Both the position numbers and the translations under genes were made by a program. From NCBI RefSeq assembly GCF_000617925.1, contig NZ_BAMT01000002.1, forward strand, positions 186,001-250,000: 64,000 bases of DNA, in the 5' to 3' direction. Shown piece by piece: positions 28,334 to 37,127 of the stretch. Numbering within the stretch: position 1 is the stretch's first letter; each line of letters starts with the position of its first letter. This stretch comes from Methylobacillus glycogenes JCM 2850 (GTDB taxonomy: Bacteria > Pseudomonadota > Gammaproteobacteria > Burkholderiales > Methylophilaceae). Under the pieces are notes generated by a model. The model ran no database searches, had not been told where the DNA came from, and worked only from the letters and a program-made list of their open reading frames with translations.

Positions 28334-28777
28334 TCGATCAAGGCCCGCATTACTGAAGATATGAAAGCTGCCATGCGTGCCAAGGATAGTGCACGTCTTG
28401 GCGCTATTCGTTTGTTGCAGGCAGCGATCAAGCAACGCGAAGTGGATGAGCGTATCGAATTGGATGACACACAAGTCATCGAGGCGATAGAAAAAATGCT
28501 CAAGCAGCGCCGCGATTCAATCTCGCAATATCAGGCGGCTAATCGCCAGGATCTGGTTGAGGTTGAAGAGTTTGAGGTGACTGTACTGCAAGATTACTTG
28601 CCTACTCCGCTGACCGAAGATGAAGTCAAGGCAATACTCGAAGCTGTAGTAGCCGAAGTTGGCGCTACCAGCATCAAGGATATGAGCAAGGTCATGGCGG
28701 CGGTCAAGCCACAAGTGGTGGGACGTGCTGACATGGGTAAAATCTCTGGATTAATAAAGGCCAGACTTGCTGCCTGA
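28334..28777 (+). CDS. yqeY: GatB/YqeY domain-containing protein
   Basis: About 147 residues from GTG 28334 (VSIKARITEDMKAAMRAKDSARLGAIRLLQAAIKQREVDER). The full YqeY layout is visible: N-terminal helical bundle, EFEVTVLQDYLPTPLTEDEVKAIL, and the C-terminal GRADMGKISGLIKARL tail shared with GatB. It may interact with tRNA, but its function is not established. Conserved between rpsU and dnaG in betaproteobacteria. Confidence 0.9.
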   Translation, partial: SIKARITEDMKAAMRAKDSARLGAIRLLQAAIKQREVDERIELDDTQVIEAIEKMLKQRRDSISQYQAANRQDLVEVEEFEVTVLQDYLPTPLTEDEVKAILEAVVAEVGATSIKDMSKVMAAVKPQVVGRADMGKISGLIKARLAA

Positions 28778-28800
28778 TATCGTGCACAACGCAGCATTTG

Positions 28801-28827
28801 AAAAAGGAGCTTCGGGCTCCTTTTTTG
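28801..28827 (+). terminator. Rho-independent terminator between yqeY and dnaG
   Basis: AAAAAGGAGC, a TTCG loop and GGCTCC followed by T6. It would partly uncouple rpsU-yqeY from dnaG, as the E. coli attenuator before dnaG does. Confidence 0.85.
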
Positions 28828-28852
28828 TTTTTTTCCGCGCTGAGTTGGCCGC

Positions 28853-30583
28853 ATGATTCCCGATTCCTTTATTCAGGATTTGCTCAATCGCGTCGATATT
28901 GTCGATGTGATAGACCGCAGCGTGCCTTTAAAAAAGGCCGGGGCCAATTACTCTGCCTGCTGCCCTTTCCATAACGAAAAATCCCCGTCGTTTACTGTCA
29001 GCCCCACCAAGCAGTTTTACCACTGCTTTGGTTGTGGTGCACATGGCTCGGCGCTGGGTTTTATTATGGAATATCAGGGCATCAGCTTTGTTGAGGCTGT
29101 GCACGAGCTGGCCAAGACCGTAGGCATGATAGTGCCGCAAGAAACGCGGCCCGAGGATGAAATGCGTGTTAAGGCACTGCCTGGTTTGCATGAGGTCATG
29201 CAGCAAGCGGCCAACTACTACAAGGCGCAGCTCAAGCAATCTGAGCGGGCGATTGAGTATCTAAAGGGCCGTGGCTTGAGTGGTCAGGTGGCAGCGCGCT
29301 TTCAAATGGGCTATGCCCCAGCGGGCTGGCAAAACCTGGAACAGATTTTTGCCGATTACCGCCAGGAAACGCTGAAAACCGCTGGGCTGGTGATAGAAAA
29401 CGAGCAGGGGCGGCGCTATGATCGCTTCCGTGATCGCATCATGTTCCCTATTCATGACCAGAAGGGTCAGGTGATAGGCTTTGGTGGCCGTGTGCTGGAA
29501 GCGGCTGATGCGGGTGCCAAGTACTTGAATTCGCCTGAAACGCCCCTATTTCAGAAAGGCCAAGAGCTTTACGGCTTGTTTCTAGCGCGGCGGGCGATTC
29601 GTGATGCGGGTCGGGTGCTGGTGGTGGAAGGCTATATGGATGTAGTGGCGCTGGCGCAATACGGTATTGAATATGCCGTGGCCGCGTTGGGGACTGCAAC
29701 TACGCCTACGCATATCACCAAGCTGATGCGCCAGACCGACGAAATTGTATTTTGCTTTGATGGTGATAATGCGGGCCGGGCAGCCGCCTGGCGTGCGGCG
29801 ATGAATGCCTTGCCTGCGTTGACGGATAGTTTGCGCCTGAGCTTTTTGTTTTTGCCGACCGAGCATGACCCGGATAGCTATGTGCGCGAATTCGGCAAAG
29901 AAGCGTTTGAGAGTTTTATCGGCCAGGCCGTGCCTTTGTCGCAGTACCTGGTGCAGGAGCTAAGCGCCAGCAATGGCTTGCAATCGCAAGAGGACAGGGT
30001 GCGTTTTCTCAATGAGGCTGAACCCATACTCAAGCAGATTCAAGCGCCAAGATTGGGTTTGCTGTTACGTAAACGCGTGGCGGAATTGGCGGATATTTCC
30101 GCGGATGAAATGCGCAGCATGATCAAATTGCCGGAAACTAAACGCAGCCCGGCCCGGTCTGCTCCCAGGCAAACGCGCACCACCATGAGCTTGCAGCGGC
30201 GTTATGCCTTGATGGCCATTATGCAGCCGCAGTTGGTGCAGCCGAGTGATCTGCAAGGGTTATCGCAGATCAATCCGGATGAGGTGTTGTTAACCCAGGT
30301 GTTGCAACTGGCGCTGGCCAATCCGGCCGCCAAGCCTGTGGTGATGTTGCATCAGCTTGAAGCCAGTGTGGATGGTGTAGTGTTGCGCGAATTGCAGCGC
30401 GAGCTGCATTTGCTGGATGAAAGCCTGGATTTTGCATTGGAGCTGGAAGGTTTGCGCAAACAGCTGCGTGAACTGGTGGTGCAAAGGCAGCAAAGCTCAG
30501 TGGTTGATAGGCTGAAAGAGAAGCCATTGAGCCAGTTAACACCTGAAGAGCGCGAGCTTTTAAAGTCTATCAGTCAGCGCTAA
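28853..30583 (+). CDS. dnaG: DNA primase DnaG
   Basis: A 576-residue primase. Residues ~35-65 form the CHC2 zinc finger (CCPFHNEKSPSF, then YHCFGCGAHGSALGF). The TOPRIM domain follows: RVLVVEGYMDVVALAQ (catalytic Glu), AALGTATTPTH and FCFDGDNAGRAAAWRA (DxD). The C-terminal ~150 residues are a helicase-binding domain. It makes RNA primers at the replication fork. A terminator lies just upstream and rpoD follows 105 bases downstream. Confidence 0.96.
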   Translation: MIPDSFIQDLLNRVDIVDVIDRSVPLKKAGANYSACCPFHNEKSPSFTVSPTKQFYHCFGCGAHGSALGFIMEYQGISFVEAVHELAKTVGMIVPQETRPEDEMRVKALPGLHEVMQQAANYYKAQLKQSERAIEYLKGRGLSGQVAARFQMGYAPAGWQNLEQIFADYRQETLKTAGLVIENEQGRRYDRFRDRIMFPIHDQKGQVIGFGGRVLEAADAGAKYLNSPETPLFQKGQELYGLFLARRAIRDAGRVLVVEGYMDVVALAQYGIEYAVAALGTATTPTHITKLMRQTDEIVFCFDGDNAGRAAAWRAAMNALPALTDSLRLSFLFLPTEHDPDSYVREFGKEAFESFIGQAVPLSQYLVQELSASNGLQSQEDRVRFLNEAEPILKQIQAPRLGLLLRKRVAELADISADEMRSMIKLPETKRSPARSAPRQTRTTMSLQRRYALMAIMQPQLVQPSDLQGLSQINPDEVLLTQVLQLALANPAAKPVVMLHQLEASVDGVVLRELQRELHLLDESLDFALELEGLRKQLRELVVQRQQSSVVDRLKEKPLSQLTPEERELLKSISQR

Positions 30584-30688
30584 GTTTATTGCAGGGCAGA
30601 AAAACTGCTAAAAATTGTAGGTGTTTTTGAGATATAATCTAGGGTTTTCCGTAAATCAACTTTGCGGTATGTCAGATTGAGGTCAAGC

Positions 30689-32609
30689 ATGGCTAAAGAG
30701 CAACAAAACGACAATGTAAATGAGAAAAATGACAGCTCGCTGAATGACGCGGATATCCGTCGCACGCGCTTGAAATCGCTCATCGTGCTTGGCAAGGAGC
30801 GTGGCTACCTTACCTACGCTGAAATCAACGATCACCTGCCAGACGACGTTCAGGATTCAGAACAGATCGACGGCATCATCGGCATGATCAATGACATGGG
30901 CATTCAGGTGTATGAAGAAGCCCCGGATGCCGAAGCCCTGCTGATGTCAGATGCACCAGCCCCGGTAGCGGATGAAGACGCGGTTGAAGAGGCAGAGCAA
31001 GCCTCTCGACTGTGGATTCCGAGTTTGGCCGTACTACAGACCCTGTGCGTATGTATATGCGCGAAATGGGCACGGTTGACCTGTTGACCCGTGAAGGCGA
31101 AATTGAAATTGCCAAACGCATTGAAGATGGCCTCAAGCACATGGTGCAAGCGATTGCCGCTTGCCCCAGCACCATTATCGAATTGCTGGCCATGGTGGAT
31201 CAGGTTGAAAGCAATGAAATCAGCGTTGATGACCTGGTGGATGGCTTGATTGATGCCGATGACGGCCTGGGCTCTGAAATGGCAGCCGAAGAAGCGGCTG
31301 AAGCCAATGAAGATGAAGAAAGTGACGAGGATGAGGACGATGAAGATGATGACGGCGCCAAGGCAGCTGCCATCTCCGCCGAAGCCCTCGCCAAACTGCG
31401 CGAAGAAGTACTAGTACGCTTTGCTGTTATCCGTGACGCGCATCAGAAAATGAGCGCCATTCTGGTAAGCAAAGGCTCGCAAGATAAAGAATACCTCAAG
31501 CTGCAAGGCGTCATCATTGAAGAACTGATGGCCTTCCGCTTCTCTGCCAAGCAAGTTGAAGCCCTCTGTGAGCGCGTGCGCAGCATGGTGGACGAAATTC
31601 GCTCGCATGAACGCAAGATCATGGACTTCTGTGTTGAGAAGGCTGGCATGCCACGCCCGCACTTCATCAAGAGCTTCCCTGGCAATGAAGGCAACCTGGA
31701 ATGGTTAGGCCCTGAGTTGGCTGTGAACAAGCCTTACGTTGAACGTCTTGAGCGCTTCAAGCACTCTATTGATGACCAGCAGCAACAATTGCTGGATATC
31801 CAGGACCGTGTGGGTATTCCTATCAAGGAACTCAAGGAAATCAACAAGCAGATGTCCACAGGCGAAGCCCGTGCACGTCGTGCCAAGCGTGAAATGATTG
31901 AGGCCAACCTGCGTCTGGTGATCTCTATCGCCAAGAAATACACCAACCGTGGCCTGCAGTTCCTGGATTTGATCCAGGAGGCAACATCGGCTTGATGAAG
32001 GCGGTAGATAAGTTTGAATACCGTCGCGGCTACAAATTCTCTACCTATGCCACCTGGTGGATACGTCAGGCCATTACGCGATCTATCGCGGATCAGGCGC
32101 GTACCATCCGTATTCCGGTGCATATGATAGAAACCATCAACAAGATGAACCGTATTAGTCGCCAGATACTGCAAGAGACTGGTTTAGAGCCAGATCCAGC
32201 CACCCTGGCGGAAAAAATGGAAATGCCGGAAGACAAAATCCGCAAAATCCTGAAGATATCCAAGGAGCCTATCTCCATGGAAACGCCTATCGGTGACGAC
32301 GACGACTCTCACCTGGGTGATTTCATCGAAGATATGGCAACATTGGCACCTGTTGATGCGGCTGTATACGCAAGCTTGCGCGAAGCGACCAAAGAAGTGT
32401 TAGAATCGCTGACCGCACGAGAAGCCAAGGTGTTGCGTATGCGCTTCGGTATTGAAATGAATACCGATCACACACTGGAAGAAGTCGGTAAGCAATTCGA
32501 TGTAACGCGTGAGCGTATTCGTCAAATTGAGGCCAAGGCGCTGCGCAAGCTGCGTCACCCAACCCGCTCTGAGCGCCTGCGCAGTTTCCTCGAGACTGGC
32601 AACGATTAA
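30689..32609 (+). CDS. rpoD: RNA polymerase primary sigma factor RpoD (two frameshifts)
   Basis: The repaired product of ~640 residues has region 1.1 ([13 protein letters not shown] to [12 protein letters not shown]), region 1.2 ([27 protein letters not shown]), an acidic non-conserved region, region 2 ([58 protein letters not shown]; written in pieces in the DNA), region 3 and region 4 ([32 protein letters not shown]). Breaks near 31000 and 31980 are each repaired by a single G (CAAGGCCTC and GAGGGCAAC). The primary sigma is essential, so these are almost surely sequence errors. A TATAAT (30633-30638) lies upstream. Confidence 0.94.
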
Positions 32610-32623
32610 GCGGTAAAGCTTTT

Positions 32624-32702
<79 letters not shown>

Positions 32703-32707
32703 TATAA

Positions 32708-32741
32708 ACAAAGGGGTTACGTGAAAACGTAACCCCTTTGT
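32708..32741. terminator. Perfect 15-bp hairpin after tRNA-Ile
   Basis: Arms 32708-32722 and 32727-32741 pair perfectly around a GAAA tetraloop, with A-rich and T-rich ends (ACAAAGGGG and CCCCTTTGT). It acts as terminator for the rpoD-tRNA transcript and lies exactly at the border to the AT-rich insert. Confidence 0.8.
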
Positions 32742-32811
32742 CATTTCTGCTGTCAACACGTTGTGATTTTTCATACATAATCAAATCTTCTTCATCCGTA
32801 AGAACAAAAAT

Positions 32812-33384
32812 ATGCTCCTGGAGATAGCAAAGGTATTAATAACCGTTCTGACCCCACTGGCTCTCAAGTTTCTAATCAATCTGATCAGACAAAGCTCAAG
32901 GAGTCATTTAAAACTACAAGAGGATTACAAATTCATATCATCATTTCTGAGTATAGACATTAGGGCCAGACAGCCTTTGATTGTCGAACAAGCCTTTTAT
33001 GTATTTTTCCGTAAGAGATACAGTTTTGAAGCTATTGAGCTATTGATTCGATTTCCGAATCCAACGAAAGCATTTAGGCTTTTTAACTTGGCTGGAGAAT
33101 TTGTCCATATAGAAAATGGGTGGATTGCAACAACAAAGAGTGAGTCAACTTTACAGAAACTCTTCATTGTTAAGTGTGTGGCATATTTCATTTTGATAAT
33201 GATTGCAGTACTTCCAATAGTGTATGCACCGCTGATAATCGATCATTATGGTTCAACAACATTAATTCAGATACTTATATCCGGTTTCGTGGCTGGAGCA
33301 GTTGGGGTAGAACAGCTTTTTGATGTCGCTTCTATTCGTGCTAGTAGAGATTTGATGAAGGAGCAGAAGACATTAGCAGGTTAA
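32812..33384 (+). CDS. Unknown membrane protein in AT-rich island
   Basis: A 190-residue protein that I do not recognise. It has three hydrophobic stretches: near residues 3-27 (IAKVLITVLTPLALKFLINLI), ~122-145 (CVAYFILIMIAVLPIVYAPLI) and ~152-170 (LIQILISGFVAGAVGVEQLF). Between the first and second lies a polar, probably cytoplasmic domain (RSSRSHLKLQEDYKF to TTKSESTLQKLFIV). The DNA is clearly richer in A/T than the flanking housekeeping genes, suggesting acquisition. No obvious Shine-Dalgarno precedes ATG 32812. Coding is supported by length and composition only. Confidence 0.65.
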   Translation: MLLEIAKVLITVLTPLALKFLINLIRQSSRSHLKLQEDYKFISSFLSIDIRARQPLIVEQAFYVFFRKRYSFEAIELLIRFPNPTKAFRLFNLAGEFVHIENGWIATTKSESTLQKLFIVKCVAYFILIMIAVLPIVYAPLIIDHYGSTTLIQILISGFVAGAVGVEQLFDVASIRASRDLMKEQKTLAG

Positions 33385-33703
33385 AATTTTTTGCTTCCTG
33401 CAAATGCTCTAGCGCAATGTAGGCATGTTTCAGGCTCATGGTGTGGTGATAAAGCTATGGCCAAAGTTTGTTGAAGGGACAGGGTATAGACGCCCGCTGA
33501 ACTTGGTATGGTGCGCGAAATATCGCACATCCGCGCCGTTTAAGAGCGGCACACTTTCTTAAGGGGTTGCTGTCGTAGTTACTACAGCTTCAAATGCCTA
33601 GGTAATTATCCCTTCTGGCGGTTTCTGCAGGGATTATCCACTTACTTCTGAATAACAGCTCAGATGTTTTCGTAATCACGGTCTTTCAAAAGAACAATGA
33701 GCT
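33385..33703. other. Gene-free spacer in the island
   Basis: No supported frame on either strand. There is a short imperfect hairpin near 33570 (GTAGT/ACTAC core flanked by GCTGT and AGC) in the middle of otherwise featureless sequence. It may be degenerated mobile-element DNA. Confidence 0.5.
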
Positions 33704-34030
33704 TCATTTTGCTAATGCAGCATGAACACGTTCAAGTAGTTTCGCTGTTACCTTGTCTTGCCGTTCGACTTTGCTGATATAAGCTTGAGTTACGTTGAGC
33801 TTGGCGGCGAGTTCTTGTTGGGTGAAGCCTGCTTTGATGCGAGCCAGGGCCAGAGGATTATCAATATAATCTTCTAGCACAAAGGGAATAAACTCATCAT
33901 CGTCATTTGCTGGCGCATGCTTTGCCGCGAGCTGATCTTGGATTTTGTCCTTAAGGGCTTCATATATAGCGATGGGCAGCAAAACATATTCGTCTTTGCC
34001 ATCCAGTGACTTTATGGTTTGCAGGGTCAT
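33704..34030 (-). CDS. Xre-family antitoxin
   Basis: A 108-residue protein. The C-terminal half is a helix-turn-helix (LARIKAGFTQQELAAKLNVTQAYISKVERQDKVTAKLLERVHAAL). The N-terminal half (TIKSLDGKDEYVLLPIAIYEALKDKIQ) resembles the toxin-binding portion of HigA/RelB-type antitoxins. Its ATG overlaps the stop of the RelE-like gene upstream, so toxin precedes antitoxin, the order seen in higBA-like pairs. It is expected to bind the toxin and repress the pair's promoter. Confidence 0.85.
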   Translation of the reverse strand: MTLQTIKSLDGKDEYVLLPIAIYEALKDKIQDQLAAKHAPANDDDEFIPFVLEDYIDNPLALARIKAGFTQQELAAKLNVTQAYISKVERQDKVTAKLLERVHAALAK

Positions 34031-34287
34031 TTGTAAGCATCTCCACGCGGCTTGATTTTCTCTATCGCAATAATTCTGACGTCATCCCGGCGCTCGTAAA
34101 TGATGCGCCAGTCTCCAACCCTAAGTCTGTAATAGGGTTCCCCCGCTAATTTTTTTATATCTAGGTCTGGATTGTCTGGGTTGATGGCCAGCAGCTCAAT
34201 TTTTTCAATAATCCTGAATCTGTCAGGCCGTTGCAGGCTATTAAGCTTTTTTGCCGCCTGGCGTTTGATGAATAGGGTATAGCTCAT
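34027..34287 (-). CDS. RelE/ParE-family toxin
   Basis: An 86-residue protein from ATG 34287 (MSYTLFIKRQAAKKLNSL), with the RelE fold pattern: LQRPDRFRIIEKIELLAINPDNPDLDIKKLAGEPYYRLRVGDWRIIYERRDDVRIIAIEKIKPRGDAY. The YRLRVGDWRIIYE block and the C-terminal KIKPRGDAY with basic residues are typical of ribosome-dependent RNases of this family. A start five codons further upstream is also open. It forms a toxin-antitoxin unit with 33704-34030, a common cargo of tRNA-associated islands. Confidence 0.88.
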   Translation of the reverse strand: MSYTLFIKRQAAKKLNSLQRPDRFRIIEKIELLAINPDNPDLDIKKLAGEPYYRLRVGDWRIIYERRDDVRIIAIEKIKPRGDAYK

Positions 34288-34919
34288 GGGCTGACCACTC
34301 ATTATAGGTTATATTTGATTATATTTCACATATCTGAGTTATATCTGTTTGCTTAGGTAAGAAATCATTCATGTGCAGTACCAATACACCTAGCGGGTTG
34401 GTTAAACCGTTATCCCGCCTTTGCTTCAACATACTATATATAGCTGCCGAGCGTTTCTTATCTGCACCAGGCTGTAAATGGGTGTATAAGCAGTTATTCA
34501 TGTATGCAGTTGCAGTTTGTGCGCTCAGGAGATTTGACTCGATTAACGGCCTTTTACACAACGGCGAGTAGTACGTGGGTTAATCGCGATTAGCCAGTGT
34601 GCCATTTGATACCAACTAGAATTTTTGACTGAAGTTCATTCGCATTAACCTGAAAGATTGGGCTGCTGTCATAGTTGAAATGCTGCTGCAAAAATGGATA
34701 AATTTTGCAGCGCAGGAGCTCTTAACCTTTATGTGTAAATGATGCAAAAGCCTAAAAATCACTAGCATTATTTTTCTAAAATAAAGCTGGCTTAAGAGAA
34801 ATGACATGGCGGGGTAAATGGTGTTGCGCTAATGTTATGTGACACAACTGATATTTCTTGTTCAATATGACAATGAGTGTTGGTCAATAGTAATCCCTTG
34901 CTTTAAAGCGCTTTGCCCC
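34288..34919. other. AT-rich spacer, no confident gene
   Basis: About 630 bases with no convincing gene. A leftward 80-codon frame (34319-34561) starting at TTG looks moderately protein-like (YTHLQPGADKKRSAAIYSML) but has no ribosome-binding site or recognisable family, so it may be a remnant. The rest is AT-rich with short frames on both strands. Confidence 0.5.
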
Positions 34920-35138
34920 CTATCTGACGCTGGAACCATAATAGGGGCGTTCAAGGGCAAGTTTATTGAGCACGGCCAAATTAACTAGTCGATATTTTCC
35001 CATTTTGAAGGCTGGGAGATAACCTCTGTTAATCCAACCGCTTACGGTTTCTTCACTCACGCCAACCAGATCTGCGAAGCGTTTTCTGGAGATAACAGGT
35101 ATTGAAGGTAATTGACGAGTATCAAGTGCGTTGTCCAT
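34920..35138 (-). CDS. Excisionase/Cox-like helix-turn-helix protein
   Basis: A 72-residue protein from ATG 35138 (MDNALDTRQLPSI). Its core, VISRKRFADLVGVSEETVSGWINRGYLPAFKMGKYRLVNLAVLNKL, is a MerR-type winged helix of the HTH_17 class seen in excisionases and phage Cox repressors. An upstream in-frame ATG (35177) lies only 12 bases from the operator and is less likely. It is divergent from an Xre regulator across a 10-bp perfect inverted repeat, which looks like a lysogeny switch. Confidence 0.78.
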   Translation of the reverse strand: MDNALDTRQLPSIPVISRKRFADLVGVSEETVSGWINRGYLPAFKMGKYRLVNLAVLNKLALERPYYGSSVR

Positions 35139-35188
35139 AATCGCGGAAGGCCTCAATTGAATATCATTGGGAATCATAACATATTCTA

Positions 35189-35218
35189 TTGACTATTGGT
35201 TGTGTGAACAATAGTCAA
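35189..35218. promoter_or_regulatory. Operator between divergent HTH genes
   Basis: Perfect 10-base arms TTGACTATTG (35189-35198) and CAATAGTCAA (35209-35218), 10 bases apart, so that the half sites lie two helical turns apart on one face. An extra ATTG half site precedes the left arm. It sits between the start codons of the excisionase-like and Xre genes and is a probable binding site of one or both. Confidence 0.8.
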
Positions 35219-35244
35219 CGAGACAATAATTTATCCATATACAT

Positions 35245-35508
35245 ATGTCAATGCCCATTGGTGAGAAAGTTAGAAAAATCCGTGAAAGTCTTGGTTTCGG
35301 TCGCACTGAATTCAGTCGCCGTACAGGGATACCTAAAGACACTCTGATCGGGACGGAATTAGGTAGAAGAGAACCCAGGGCTGGAATCCTCATTGCTATT
35401 GCTAAGCAGTGGCCACAGTACGCTGCATTTTTGTTGATGGACGAAGGGGTAGTAGTGCAGCAAGAGATACCTCCTTATAAAGATGATGTACCTGATGCTG
35501 AAAGCTGA
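35245..35508 (+). CDS. Small Xre-family (phage repressor-like) regulator
   Basis: An 87-residue protein with a helix-turn-helix at residues ~5-58 (IGEKVRKIRESLGFGRTEFSRRTGIPKDTLIGTELGRREPRAGILIAIAKQWPQYAAFLL) and an acidic tail. The form recalls repressors of small temperate or filamentous phages. The gene runs away from the excisionase-like gene and shares an operator with it. No structural phage genes or integrase are in the window, so it is a remnant or a small satellite element. Confidence 0.8.
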   Translation: MSMPIGEKVRKIRESLGFGRTEFSRRTGIPKDTLIGTELGRREPRAGILIAIAKQWPQYAAFLLMDEGVVVQQEIPPYKDDVPDAES

Positions 35509-35561
35509 GCTTTAAGTTAGTGATACGCTGTGCGGTAATAACACCCGTAACGATACTTTTG

Positions 35562-36479
35562 TTATAGCGAAGTTGAAGCGGGTGTTTTATTAAATAGAAA
35601 TAGTTTGTCTGCAGATTCATTAACCGCAACTACCGCAGGGTGGTTGGCGCGTTTTGGCACTGAGATTGCATAAAATTGTTGGGTAAATTCGTCGGTCTCC
35701 GCAATCTTGATCACACCGTATTCTTGTTCAATTTCGTGCGCGATAACGGATGAGGCCGTGAAAAAGCCTATGCCTGCCATACCAAATGCTTTCATCAGTG
35801 CGCTGTCATCAAACTCCCCGACAATATTAGGTGTGATGTGCTGCTCATTAAGCCAGCGCATGAGCTGCCGCTGAATCAGGCTGTCTTCTCCCATTACTAG
35901 CATGGGTGCTCTGTGCAAACGTTCAGGAAACTGCCCCGGATATTTCAATGCCAGCTCTGCCTTGGCAAAAAAGCTGGTGCCGCTTTCACCTAGCTTATAG
36001 CTAATGCCTGTGATGTTCACTTCGCTAGGCATGGGTCTATCAGCCAGCACGATATCTAGCTTATGAATGGCAAGCTGGGCCAGCAAGGTTTCAAAATTAT
36101 CTTCGCGGCAAACAATACGTATGGGGTTTTCCAGCGACATGGCTGCGGAGAGTAAATGATAGGCAATCGATTTGGGTACAAACTCTGCAATGCCTACATT
36201 AAATACCCGTGGCCGCTTCTTGGGCTGGTGACGCAGGGTTTCCTCCAGCATGCTGCCAGTCTCAAAAATACTTTCGGCATAGGGCAGGGCAATGCGGCCT
36301 GAATCGGTAAGCTCCAGGCCTCTGCCAACGCGCTTAAATAAGGTAACGTTGAGTTCTGCCTCCAGCAGAGATATCTGCCCACTCAAGGTTTGCGGGGTGA
36401 CGCCCAGTTGCTCGCTGGCCTTGACCAGGCTGCCAGCCTTTGCCACCGCCCAGAAATAACTTAGCTGTTTATAGTTCAT
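35562..36479 (-). CDS. nhaR: LysR-family regulator, NhaR-like
   Basis: A 305-residue LysR protein starting MNYKQLSYFWAVAKAGSLVKASEQLGVTPQTLSGQISLLEAELNVTLFKRVGRGLELTDSG. The N-terminal HTH and the effector domain (VGIAEFVPKSIAYHLL, DIVLADRPMPSEVN, FDDSALMKAFGMAGIGFF) match NhaR, the activator of the Na+/H+ antiporter gene nhaA and of some envelope genes. No nhaA is in the window, so the regulated gene is unknown. It marks the return to chromosomal-style composition to the right of the island. Confidence 0.85.
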   Translation of the reverse strand: MNYKQLSYFWAVAKAGSLVKASEQLGVTPQTLSGQISLLEAELNVTLFKRVGRGLELTDSGRIALPYAESIFETGSMLEETLRHQPKKRPRVFNVGIAEFVPKSIAYHLLSAAMSLENPIRIVCREDNFETLLAQLAIHKLDIVLADRPMPSEVNITGISYKLGESGTSFFAKAELALKYPGQFPERLHRAPMLVMGEDSLIQRQLMRWLNEQHITPNIVGEFDDSALMKAFGMAGIGFFTASSVIAHEIEQEYGVIKIAETDEFTQQFYAISVPKRANHPAVVAVNESADKLFLFNKTPASTSL

Positions 36480-36637
36480 ATGAGTACCCTAGTGCCGCGT
36501 TATGCCATGATACTTCGGATTTATCGAAGTGTTTATCAGGGAATGTTATGTTTTTCTCTAGGTCTTAGTTTAGTAACATGTCAACTATTGCGGAATTGTA
36601 AGGTTTCGCTAACAAATATAACTACCTGGAGATAATC

Positions 36638-36982
36638 ATGAAAAAGACACTATCTATTGCAGCTCTGGCTCTGATTGCAGCTTGGGCACCTCTGACACAC
36701 GCTGACGAAAATGAAGCCTTGTTGAACAACCAAGTCCTGGCGGCTGCCAACATCAACCCTAACACTACTGCTGAAGGCCGTGTGTCAGAAGTTGAGGCGG
36801 TAGCATCTCACGAAGATGTGGTGAAGTCCCGTAACAACCGTCCTCACTTCAAGCACCACTTCAATACTAACCGTATTGATACCAGCGGTGTGAGTGCTGA
36901 CCGTAACGCAGGCAAGAAGTTTGTATACGTAACGCACCCTAAGCACCACTTCAAGGTAAAGCGCTACGTTGGTGTTAACTAA
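36638..36982 (+). CDS. Small secreted histidine-rich protein of unknown function
   Basis: A 114-residue protein with a clear signal peptide (MKKTLSIAALALIAAWAPLTHA, cleavage after THA). The mature ~92 residues carry two His/basic clusters, HFKHHF and HPKHHFKVKRYV, with a repeated Asn/Arg content and no cysteine. Strong Shine-Dalgarno (CTGGAGATAATC), highly biased codons and a strong terminator downstream suggest an abundant periplasmic protein. The His clusters could bind metals (Ni, Cu, Zn) but this is inference. I recognise no family. Confidence 0.75.
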   Translation: MKKTLSIAALALIAAWAPLTHADENEALLNNQVLAAANINPNTTAEGRVSEVEAVASHEDVVKSRNNRPHFKHHFNTNRIDTSGVSADRNAGKKFVYVTHPKHHFKVKRYVGVN

Positions 36983-37045
36983 GCTGACGTCAGCCTAACA
37001 TTACAAACAAGGTTTGTGGCCGGTTGCAGCTGGCTACAAAACTGC

Positions 37046-37081
37046 AAACCCCAAACATAAATATATGTTTGGGGTTTTTTT
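37046..37081 (+). terminator. Rho-independent terminator after His-rich gene
   Basis: Perfect 14-base stem (37046-37059 and 37064-37077) with an AATA loop and a T-tract to 37081; one of the strongest in the window. Confidence 0.92.
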
Positions 37082-37127
37082 ATTGCCGTGAAGATTTAGC
37101 TAGGGTGATGCCGGGGTTGGAGCGGCT

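Noticed and set aside
30689..32609. Interpretation of rpoD, trmD and ruvB as pseudogenes
   Set aside because: All breaks are single-base changes with otherwise perfect protein sequence, and the first two are essential; sequence error is far more likely.
34319..34561. Leftward 80-codon frame in the island
   Set aside because: TTG start with no ribosome-binding site and no family pattern; at best a gene remnant.
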